DNA of 64,000 nucleotides from DATAPD01 sp036265385 (GTDB taxonomy: Bacteria > Acidobacteriota > Terriglobia > Terriglobales > Acidobacteriaceae). Below, in pieces: positions 26,249 through 32,704 of this stretch (positions are counted from its first letter, which is position 1; every line of letters starts with the position of its first letter). A model generated the notes under the pieces. That model searched no databases and had not been told where the DNA came from. It worked only from the letters and a program-made list of their open reading frames with translations. Both the position numbers and the translations under genes were made by a program. Where the stretch lies: assembly GCA_036265385.1 (NCBI GenBank), contig DATAPD010000015.1, positions 248,001 to 312,000 on the forward strand, given 5' to 3'.

Positions 26249-27487
26249 TTATCGCATTCCCACGGCGACCGAAACTTGATCGTCAGATCGCGACCGCTTT
26301 TTCCCAAGCAGCTTCTTCAATACTTTAATACCTTTATCCACATGCTTCTCTTCAAGCAGGAAGGGTGGCAAGAACCGCAGCACGCTGTCTTGAGTAACGT
26401 TAAAGAGAACCCCCTCCGCCAGCGCTTGCTCCACAATGGGGCGCGCTGGGATATCGAGCGCAAGTCCTTGGATAAAGCCTCGTCCCCGGATCTCTCGTGC
26501 GCCTGCGAATTTGCCAATCAAAGATTGCAACTGCTCTTGTAAATACCCGCCCACATTTCTCACATTCGCGAGCAGATTTTCTTCTTCCAGAATCGAGAGA
26601 TATTCAAGGCCGACTCGGCATGCCAACGGCCCTCCGCCGAATGTGGTGCCGTGCTGCCCCGCGTGAATTGCCGACGCAAATTCCTCTTTAGCAATAAACG
26701 CTCCCAATGGGATTCCAGCAGCGATCGGTTTTGCGATAGCAACTATGTCTGGCTGCACACCGAAAGATTGAAACGCGAAAATCGTGCCGGTTCTTCCTAA
26801 TCCGCACTGAATTTCGTCAAACACTAATGCTGCGCGATATCGGTCTGCGAGTGCTCGGCATTCCTGCAAAAACTCCGTCGAACACTCTAGGATCCCACCC
26901 TCTCCGAAGATAGGCTCCAGAACGATTGCGCAAGTGTTGTCGTTCACTGCGGCCCGCAAAGCTTCCACATCGTTTTGCGGAACGAAGGTGACATCATCGA
27001 GCAACGGCTCAAAGCCTTTTCGGTACTTGTCTTGACCGGTAAGCGACATCGCTCCGAACGTGCGGCCGTGGTACGAACCGTCTAGTGCGACAAGTCGGCA
27101 CTTGGCGTCTCCGCCCGCACGATGTCCTGCGAGACGTGCCAGCTTGATCGAACCTTCAATGGCTTCGGTACCACTGTTCGAGAAGAAGACCCGATTTAAA
27201 CCTGATAACTGGCAGAGTCGTTCCGCCAGTCGTCCCTGATACTCGTTGTAGTAGAGATTGGACAGGTGAACCACTTTTGCCACCTGGTCGCGCACAGCTT
27301 TGACCACTCGCGGGTGCGCGTGACCGAGTGCATTGACGCCCAACCCCGCCACCAAGTCCAAATACTTATTGCCTTCGAAGTCGTAAAGGAAAACGCCTTT
27401 ACCCTTTTCAAATGCGACAGGGTAACGATTGTAAGTAGGAAGGAGATATTGGCTTTCGAGCTGTTTGATTTCGTCGTAGCGGGACAT
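26249..27487 (-). CDS. argD: Class III aminotransferase, acetylornithine aminotransferase-like
   Basis: A 412-aa fold-type I class III aminotransferase. I see YLDLVAGLGVNALGHAHP, FFSNSGTEAIEGSIKLAR, SYHGRTFGAMSLTGQ, VFDEIQCGLGRTG, the PLP lysine in IVAIAKPIAAGIPLGAFIA, and QHGTTFGGGPLACRVG. This is the ArgD / succinylornithine / ornithine-type pattern; acetylornithine to acetylglutamate semialdehyde in arginine synthesis is the best guess. The AKPIAAGIP stretch differs slightly from the common AKGLGGGVP. ATG 27487 (MSRYDEIKQLE) is chosen; the frame is open to 27523. No other arg genes are adjacent. Confidence 0.82.
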   Translation of the reverse strand: MSRYDEIKQLESQYLLPTYNRYPVAFEKGKGVFLYDFEGNKYLDLVAGLGVNALGHAHPRVVKAVRDQVAKVVHLSNLYYNEYQGRLAERLCQLSGLNRVFFSNSGTEAIEGSIKLARLAGHRAGGDAKCRLVALDGSYHGRTFGAMSLTGQDKYRKGFEPLLDDVTFVPQNDVEALRAAVNDNTCAIVLEPIFGEGGILECSTEFLQECRALADRYRAALVFDEIQCGLGRTGTIFAFQSFGVQPDIVAIAKPIAAGIPLGAFIAKEEFASAIHAGQHGTTFGGGPLACRVGLEYLSILEEENLLANVRNVGGYLQEQLQSLIGKFAGAREIRGRGFIQGLALDIPARPIVEQALAEGVLFNVTQDSVLRFLPPFLLEEKHVDKGIKVLKKLLGKKRSRSDDQVSVAVGMR

Positions 27488-27500
27488 GAGTTTTATTTTC

Positions 27501-27518
27501 AATTGCCGGTCGGCAATT
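27501..27518. repeat. Palindromic element AATTGCCG-GT-CGGCAATT
   Basis: A perfect 8-bp inverted repeat with a 2-nt centre just upstream of the argD-like start. Similar short CAATTGCC strings are seen nearby (for example around 27660-27675). It may be an operator or a small interspersed repeat; nothing decides between these. Confidence 0.35.
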
Positions 27519-27681
27519 TTCAATCAGGGATTATCCATCATTCAGAGGGGGACTAGTCGGCGTCTTTGACTCTCTTAACGAGCTTGCGATCTGGAGCTTG
27601 GATGATCGGATGCGCAGCGAGCACTGTCACGCCCGCTGCACACGATCCTTGGTCCGATGGGCAATCAGCAATTAGCGCTTT

Positions 27682-28128
27682 TCAGTCGCCACGCATTTTG
27701 CCGGAAGAAATGTATTCTGATGGATCGAGCCCAGCAGCGCTCAGCACTGCCTGTCCCAATTCCTCAGCGGTGAACATCTTTGCATTCCCGGTATCTGCAT
27801 CGTCGTCGTACACGGGTTCGCCGATGAATCGGTAACCACGCCCGACTACGGTTTGTAAATAACGCGGCTCATCCGCGCAATCGTTCAGCGCGCGTCGGAC
27901 TTTACGGATGGCAGTATTAATTCCTTGCTCGACGTCGACGAAGACATCTCGACCCCACAAACACTCGGCGATCTGTTCGCGAGTGACGAGTTCGCCAGCT
28001 CGCTCGACGAGAAGCAATAAGAGTTGCATCGGCCGGCCTTCCATACGCACCGGCGATTCTTGACAGAAAAGTTGGAAACGACCGCGGTCGATTTGGAATT
28101 CTCCAAATCGAATGACTTTGTCAGACAT
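27682..28128 (-). CDS. Winged-helix (OmpR/PhoB-type) transcriptional regulator, module 1
   Basis: A 148-aa protein made almost only of an OmpR/PhoB-type DNA-binding domain: IRFGEFQIDRGRFQLF, GRPMQLLLLLVERAGELVTREQIAECLWG, the recognition region VEQGINTAIRKVRRALND and the wing VVGRGYRFIGEPVY. There is no receiver domain and no membrane helix, so the input is unknown. The C-terminal 40 residues are acidic and unassigned. AGGTGG upstream supports ATG 28128. It is divergent from the secreted-protein gene at 28397 and is about two-thirds identical by eye to the regulator at 28902. Confidence 0.85.
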   Translation of the reverse strand: MSDKVIRFGEFQIDRGRFQLFCQESPVRMEGRPMQLLLLLVERAGELVTREQIAECLWGRDVFVDVEQGINTAIRKVRRALNDCADEPRYLQTVVGRGYRFIGEPVYDDDADTGNAKMFTAEELGQAVLSAAGLDPSEYISSGKMRGD

Positions 28129-28236
28129 CTTCACCCACCTGTGTAGTGCCCCAGGTTGAGATGAGCGAGACCGGGCTACGCGCTTCTCTCAAAAATCTCG
28201 CGCCGACCGAGAGACCATGAGGAAAATTTAACCGAT

Positions 28237-28257
28237 TGTGTTCCGCACGAGAACACA
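28237..28257. promoter_or_regulatory. Inverted repeat TGTGTTC-N7-GAACACA, candidate operator
   Basis: A perfect 7-bp inverted repeat with a 7-nt spacer lies between the divergent regulator and secreted-protein genes of module 1. I do not find it in the second module. A binding site is inferred only from position and symmetry. Confidence 0.45.
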
Positions 28258-28347
28258 TGTCAACGGATGTGACGACTCTTCAGAAGGGTTCAGTTTATTT
28301 CACAGGCTCTCCATGGTCTTGTCTAAATCGAAAGCGCAGCATGCAAA

Positions 28348-28391
28348 CAGATGTGGAGGTGAGCTCCACCGAGCGAATCTGCTCAAGGAGG
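28348..28391 (+). promoter_or_regulatory. Conserved two-hairpin mRNA leader, copy 1
   Basis: Stem 1 is GTGGAG (28353-28358) with CTCCAC (28364-28369). Stem 2 is GAGC (28371-28374) with GCTC (28381-28384). AGGAGG follows at 28386-28391, 5 nt before the ATG. The second copy at 29516 differs only in loops and one linker base, so the structure appears constrained. It probably controls translation or mRNA stability of the secreted protein. Confidence 0.65.
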
Positions 28392-28396
28392 ATGAG

Positions 28397-28816
28397 ATGA
28401 AGCGATTTGTATTATTTCTTCTGTTTGCCGCTGTGATGGCACCTGCTGCCGCGTTTGCACAAGGTTTCGAAGAGGGCATCAAGGCCAATGTGCCGTTTGC
28501 CTTCGTGGCCGGAGACAAAACAATCCCCGCCGGTAACTGTATCGTCCGGACTGAAGGGTTCACGAAAGGCGCCCTGTCGATTAGTAATCGCGACGCCAAA
28601 GCTGCTACCTATGTCGTTCCGCAGCCGACCGAGTCTCTGGCCCCAGCTACCAAAACCGTACTGGTCTTCAACAAATACGGCGACAGCTACTTTCTGGCAC
28701 GTGTCGAGCGCTCGGGTAGCTCGGCCGGTTATCAACTGAAGCCAACCAAGGTTGAAAAGGAACTGCGGGCCCGCACGGATAGTCCGATTCAGATGGTCCG
28801 CCTCGAATTGCAGTAA
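28397..28816 (+). CDS. Small secreted protein, paralogue 1
   Basis: A 139-aa protein with a signal peptide (VLFLLFAAVMAPAAAFAQ) and a mature part of about 115 residues. Shared family motifs are NVPFAFVAGDKTIPAG, TVLVFNKYGDSYFLARVERSG and a basic/acidic C-terminal helix (VEKELRAR). Two paralogues follow at 29564 and 30184. Proteins with this layout are common in Acidobacteria but I know of no function; a beta-rich periplasmic or surface fold is inferred. The ATG at 28397 has AGGAGG 5 nt upstream; upstream in-frame ATGs would bury the signal peptide and run through the leader. Confidence 0.8.
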   Translation: MKRFVLFLLFAAVMAPAAAFAQGFEEGIKANVPFAFVAGDKTIPAGNCIVRTEGFTKGALSISNRDAKAATYVVPQPTESLAPATKTVLVFNKYGDSYFLARVERSGSSAGYQLKPTKVEKELRARTDSPIQMVRLELQ

Positions 28817-28836
28817 CCCCTGAAGCACTGCACGGA

Positions 28837-28869
28837 CGGGAGGGGCAACCACCCCTCCCGATTTTTTTT
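28837..28869 (+). terminator. Intrinsic terminator after secreted paralogue 1
   Basis: A perfect 9-bp stem CGGGAGGGG / CCCCTCCCG, loop CAACCA, then eight Ts. Its core resembles the terminator at 30003, as expected for a duplicated unit. Confidence 0.92.
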
Positions 28870-28901
28870 GCCTCAATGCGATTTCCGCAATCCACGTAAG
28901 A

Positions 28902-29306
28902 TCAAGAGAGTCCCAGAACCATGTCTTCCAGCTTCCAGCCATTCGGCTCACTGGTACCAATCCAGGAAGCCGTGGCTTCATCCCGCGTAGTCGGCTGCTC
29001 AAGAAATCGATAGCCCCTTCCTACCACCGTCTGGACGAAGTACGGCCTTTTCGTTTCGTCACTCAATGCAACCCGAACTTTGCGAATCGCCGTATTAATG
29101 CCCTGCTCGCTATCAACAAAGACGTCCTTGCCCCACAGACGGTCCGCGATTTGTTCTCGGGTCACAATTTCGCCGGCATGCTCGACGAGCAGCATCAACA
29201 ACTGCATAGCTCGCCCTTCAAGATGAACTGGATTCGATTCAGCGAACAACTGGAAATGACCGGTATCGAGTAGGAATCGGCCAAATGTAACAAAGCTCCC
29301 CGCCAT
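28902..29306 (-). CDS. Winged-helix (OmpR/PhoB-type) transcriptional regulator, module 2
   Basis: A 134-aa stand-alone winged-helix protein, clearly paralogous to the one at 27682: VTFGRFLLDTGHFQLFAE, GRAMQLLMLLVEHAGEIVTR, LWGKDVFVDSEQGINTAIRK and VVGRGYRFLEQP. As in module 1 there is no receiver or membrane segment. It is divergent from the secreted-protein gene at 29564. The helix that contacts DNA (EQGINTAIRKVR) is the same in both, so the two regulators could share targets. Confidence 0.85.
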   Translation of the reverse strand: MAGSFVTFGRFLLDTGHFQLFAESNPVHLEGRAMQLLMLLVEHAGEIVTREQIADRLWGKDVFVDSEQGINTAIRKVRVALSDETKRPYFVQTVVGRGYRFLEQPTTRDEATASWIGTSEPNGWKLEDMVLGLS

Positions 29307-29515
29307 GACAATGCTCCTGGCTCGGGGGACTGTGACTGTTGCCCGTAGCGCAAAATGCCGGGAGGCGCATGTGGACAGAGGATTCGTCGAGATAGTGCAC
29401 GCGTAAGCCGAGCCGTTTCAGAAATCTCAATATTTTTCTTCAGCTCCTTGAGTTCTCTTGATCTTGCTTGAGGCGTTTCGGTGGTACGAACTTCAACCAT
29501 TTTCCACTATCAGTC

Positions 29516-29559
29516 CAGATGTGGAGGGGCACTCCACCGAGCAAATTTGCTCTAGGAGG
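29516..29559 (+). promoter_or_regulatory. Conserved two-hairpin mRNA leader, copy 2
   Basis: Stem 1 GTGGAG (29521-29526) with CTCCAC (29532-29537); stem 2 GAGC (29539-29542) with GCTC (29549-29552); AGGAGG at 29554-29559, 4 nt before the ATG. The six differences I count from copy 1 over about 47 nt lie in the loops and the single linker base, none in stems or the ribosome binding site. Confidence 0.65.
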
Positions 29560-29563
29560 ATGT

Positions 29564-29986
29564 ATGAAACGACAAGGACTGACGATTTTGGCCTTAGCGC
29601 TTGCACTGACGACCAGCCTGGCTTGGGCTCAGTGGGATGGACAATCGATAACGGCAGATGTGCCATTTGCCTATACCGCCGGAGCTAAAGCTATGCCTGC
29701 CGGCCCAACGATTGTGCGAGTGGCAAATCTGGGGGGCGGAGCTTTGTGGATTGGCAATCAGGAAACGAAAAGTGGCACATTCTTGATGGCGCAGCCGACA
29801 GTCTCCTCACACCCATCAAGCCGCACTGTGCTTGTGTTTCACAAGTACGGCGACCGCTACTTCTTTTCGCGGGTTGAACGCGATGGTAGCTCGACGGGGT
29901 ACCGGATGCGGGAAAGCAAGATCGAAAGAGAGCTGCGCGCCCAGAACGCCAGGGAGACAGAAGAAGTCCGACTCGCAGCCAAATAA
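29564..29986 (+). CDS. Small secreted protein, paralogue 2
   Basis: A 140-aa protein with signal peptide (LTILALALALTTSLAWAQ) and the same family features as its neighbours: DVPFAYTAGAKAMPAG, GALWIGNQETKSGTFLMAQ, TVLVFHKYGDRYFFSRVERDG and a charged C-terminal helix (SKIERELRAQ). ATG 29564 follows the AGGAGG of the conserved leader. Function unknown; regulation by the divergent winged-helix protein is inferred from position. Confidence 0.8.
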   Translation: MKRQGLTILALALALTTSLAWAQWDGQSITADVPFAYTAGAKAMPAGPTIVRVANLGGGALWIGNQETKSGTFLMAQPTVSSHPSSRTVLVFHKYGDRYFFSRVERDGSSTGYRMRESKIERELRAQNARETEEVRLAAK

Positions 29987-30002
29987 ATCGCCTCAGAAAC
30001 GA

Positions 30003-30031
30003 TGGGAGGGCAAGCCAGCCCTCCCACTTTT
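30003..30031 (+). terminator. Intrinsic terminator after secreted paralogue 2
   Basis: A perfect 9-bp stem TGGGAGGGC / GCCCTCCCA with a 6-nt loop, then CTTTTAT. The GGGAGGG / CCCTCCC core is shared with the terminator of paralogue 1. Confidence 0.85.
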
Positions 30032-30183
30032 ATCGCTGCAACAAACTTATCCAGATGTTGCAGAAGCCGAGTCAGTACCCCTTCAGACAAATTCACCCCA
30101 ATTTTTTGGAACGAAATGGGGTCCGAGTGCACCAATAGATTAAGCGCGGGAAATCATCGTTCGAACCCGCTCTTGGATCTCTT

Positions 30184-30597
30184 ATGAAACGGCTTTGGTT
30201 ATCAATCTTGGTTTTAACTGCTGCGTTCCTGCCCGGCATTCTCTATGCGAAGTGGGAAGGCATCACGACCAGGGCCAATGTACCTTTCGAGTTTGCCGTC
30301 GGGGATAAGACCATTCCCGCCGGCCATGTCGAAGCCGAGCTCACGAGCGCTCTTGGAGGAGCACTGTGGGTTGGAAACCGCGACCTGAGTACGGGAACAT
30401 ACATCATCATGCAGCGCACGTCGGTCGAGCGATCCAAGCCCACCACAATCGTTTTTCATCGGTATGGGAGTCATTATTTTCTGGCGAGCGTCGCCCGTCA
30501 CGGAAGTACGACTGCGTTTCGTGCTCCCGAAAGTCGGCTTGAAGCGGCACTCCGCACCCAAACCGTGCCGGAAGTTGTTACAGTCGCAGCAAAATAA
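30184..30597 (+). CDS. Small secreted protein, paralogue 3
   Basis: A 137-aa protein with signal peptide (LWLSILVLTAAFLPGILYA) and the family motifs NVPFEFAVGDKTIPAG, GALWVGNRDLSTGTYIIMQ, TIVFHRYGSHYFLASVARHG. It is closer to paralogue 2 than to 1 in the GALW(I/V)GN region. Unlike the other two it lacks the hairpin leader and any ribosome binding site, and has no divergent regulator of its own. Confidence 0.75.
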   Translation: MKRLWLSILVLTAAFLPGILYAKWEGITTRANVPFEFAVGDKTIPAGHVEAELTSALGGALWVGNRDLSTGTYIIMQRTSVERSKPTTIVFHRYGSHYFLASVARHGSTTAFRAPESRLEAALRTQTVPEVVTVAAK

Positions 30598-30689
30598 AAC
30601 GTGTGCAAAACCTAGCTTGCTCTTTATTGGGGACGCGTCTCTAAGCACAATCACCGCAGAGGGTAATTCAGCTATGATTGCCCGTCCCA

Positions 30690-32390
30690 ATGGCGCGCAC
30701 TTACGAGTCTGTCCTGAAGTATTTGGAAGAACATAAGCCTCGCATCGCTGAGGTTCCTTCCGCGCGATTACGGACGTTGATTTCGCAACTAGCGACAAAA
30801 CGACCATCGGATGCACTTTCCCTTGGCCGATTTCACGATTTGCTCTTGTTCCTTCGTGCCTTCCCCTCTGATCCCACAATCTTGCGGCTTTCTGACCGTT
30901 TGCTCGCCTCCTTCTCGAAGCGTATTAGAAAACTCACCAAAGCGGGCGTAGACCTCTCGGCCATTCAGGACGGAGAAGAATTCGCAGGGATTGCAGGCAC
31001 AACTCTGACCACGATTCTCGACTACGAAGAGGCAGCGTGGCTCACGAATTGTTTTCCCGGGCACCTGTCAATTGACTGGGACAGCTATGAAGAAGAACAC
31101 TCCCTCGCTCCCCTGCTGACTCGCTTCATTCCACTATTTGAGGAAGATGGCTCCGTCGAGCCGGATGTGCCTTATTCAACCTGGCTACGCAATGCGGCAA
31201 ATGGACGAGGACTGGAGTGGCTGCTTGATCAGCTACGAGGTTCGGAACTGCCGAACAGCATTCGTTCCGCCCTGTTCGGGGCCTTACACGTTCCGATTCG
31301 ATGGAGTTTGGGCGACTCTCTGGCTACTCGTACGCATGCACGCAGGCAAGTAAAAGGAGTTTTTTTCCATCGTGACCCATTGATCCAACGCCGTGATGTT
31401 TCGCTGGCCTCGGAACTTTCCAAGGAACCGTTCCAAGAAAAGCGCCTGTCATTTAAGAAAGGCGAGGAGATCATCACGATGTGCCGCGAGGCGACCTCCG
31501 TTCGCTATCGGGAGTTATACGGAACGACAAGAGGAGATCCACACGACGTTGTTCAGTTTGATGTGGGCCGCGGCGTCCAGATTTTCATGTGGGGATTGCC
31601 TCCAACAAAGCGTCTTCCTTTGCGCGCCTACCAGGCTGGGTTCACGCTGAAGAACGGAATCCCAATCAACTACATCGAGGCCATCTCGCTCTTCGAATGG
31701 GTCGAAGTTGGATTCAACACCTTCTATGCCTACCGCGATGGTGAAACTGCATGGGTCTATGCGCAGGTGCTCAGGATCCTGCGGCAGAGACTCGGCGCCT
31801 TGTGCATCTCCGTTTACCCCTACCAGATCGGCCAGAATAACGAAGAAGCTTTGGCTTCGGGCGCCTTCTGGTTCTATCGAAAGCTGGGTTTCAGATGTAT
31901 GAGGTCTGATCTGGAACAACTTGCCAGGCGAGAAGAACAGAAGATCGCCGCGGACCGTACCCATCGCACTTCGCTTCCTACTTTAAGGAAGCTCGCCGAA
32001 GGCCATGTCGCTTACGAACTCCCTGGCGCAGCACGCGGCGCTTGGGATCACTTTCGGATGAGAAACATTGGCTTGGCACTTGCAAAAAAAATGGGTACTG
32101 AATACGGCGGTGATCCGCAGAAGATGCTCAAATTCGCGCGCAAGAAGTTATCGCAATTCTTGAGATTTTCGCCTGATCGCCTAACTCCCGAAGAACGTCT
32201 CGCGTGGGATAATTTCAGCTTCGCCTTTAGTCTGCACCGCTCCCCACAAACCTGGCAGCCTGTGGAAAAATCAGCTATGGCCCGGATCATCCGAGCGAAA
32301 GCCCGAATTCCCGATGCCGACTATGTACGGCTGCTGCGCGCCCACACAAAGCTCCGAGCGGTACTGTTAGAAGTGGGATCGAAAATTTAA
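30690..32390 (+). CDS. Unrecognised 566-aa protein with a GNAT-like segment
   Basis: I do not recognise the family. It is a soluble protein without signal peptide or membrane helix. The N-terminal third is helical and charged. Residues about 350-410 contain FNTFYAYRDGETAWVYAQVL, then QNNEEALASGAFWFYRKLGF, which resembles the last strand and helix of GNAT acetyltransferases (N..A..FYRKLGF). The C-terminus is helical and basic (FARKKLSQFLRFSPDRLT). A TATGAT at 30673-30678 lies 11 nt before ATG 30690, overlapping the alternative TTG at 30678, so I take the ATG. It stands alone between the secreted-protein cluster and a two-component system. Confidence 0.7.
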   Translation: MARTYESVLKYLEEHKPRIAEVPSARLRTLISQLATKRPSDALSLGRFHDLLLFLRAFPSDPTILRLSDRLLASFSKRIRKLTKAGVDLSAIQDGEEFAGIAGTTLTTILDYEEAAWLTNCFPGHLSIDWDSYEEEHSLAPLLTRFIPLFEEDGSVEPDVPYSTWLRNAANGRGLEWLLDQLRGSELPNSIRSALFGALHVPIRWSLGDSLATRTHARRQVKGVFFHRDPLIQRRDVSLASELSKEPFQEKRLSFKKGEEIITMCREATSVRYRELYGTTRGDPHDVVQFDVGRGVQIFMWGLPPTKRLPLRAYQAGFTLKNGIPINYIEAISLFEWVEVGFNTFYAYRDGETAWVYAQVLRILRQRLGALCISVYPYQIGQNNEEALASGAFWFYRKLGFRCMRSDLEQLARREEQKIAADRTHRTSLPTLRKLAEGHVAYELPGAARGAWDHFRMRNIGLALAKKMGTEYGGDPQKMLKFARKKLSQFLRFSPDRLTPEERLAWDNFSFAFSLHRSPQTWQPVEKSAMARIIRAKARIPDADYVRLLRAHTKLRAVLLEVGSKI

Positions 32391-32704
32391 CCACCCTCCA
32401 CCTTCTCCACGTTGTCGAAACGTACGGCAAATGCGGCCTCGGTTGTGCCGTCCGATTTTGTCTGTTTCACATCTAACTCTTGCCTCTAAATAGTACAGGG
32501 TAAAGGTGATACTGATTTACAGAGACTACCTTCCAAAAGGCATAGTTTTGCTCCCTGCGCGCTTCTATAATCTTGAAAGTCACAGAGATGGAGTCACTTA
32601 CGTACACGTCCCGTTCACGAAGCATGGCAGCGAAGTTGCACACGCGTCAAAGCAGGCGAATCGAACCTCCACGATCCGCATTGGCTGCTCATCCAGCCGA
32701 CCCG
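32391..32704 (+). promoter_or_regulatory. Intergenic region with promoter for the two-component system
   Basis: 314 nt without a convincing gene. A consensus TATAAT lies at 32566-32571; I see no good -35 at 17 nt, only TTGCTC at 32548 at too short a distance. No hairpin-plus-T terminator is obvious after the preceding gene. Confidence 0.5.

Noticed and set aside
30148..30172. GTTCGAAC string resembling a tRNA T-loop upstream of the third secreted paralogue
   Set aside because: No T-stem pairing around it and no acceptor, D or anticodon arms on either strand.
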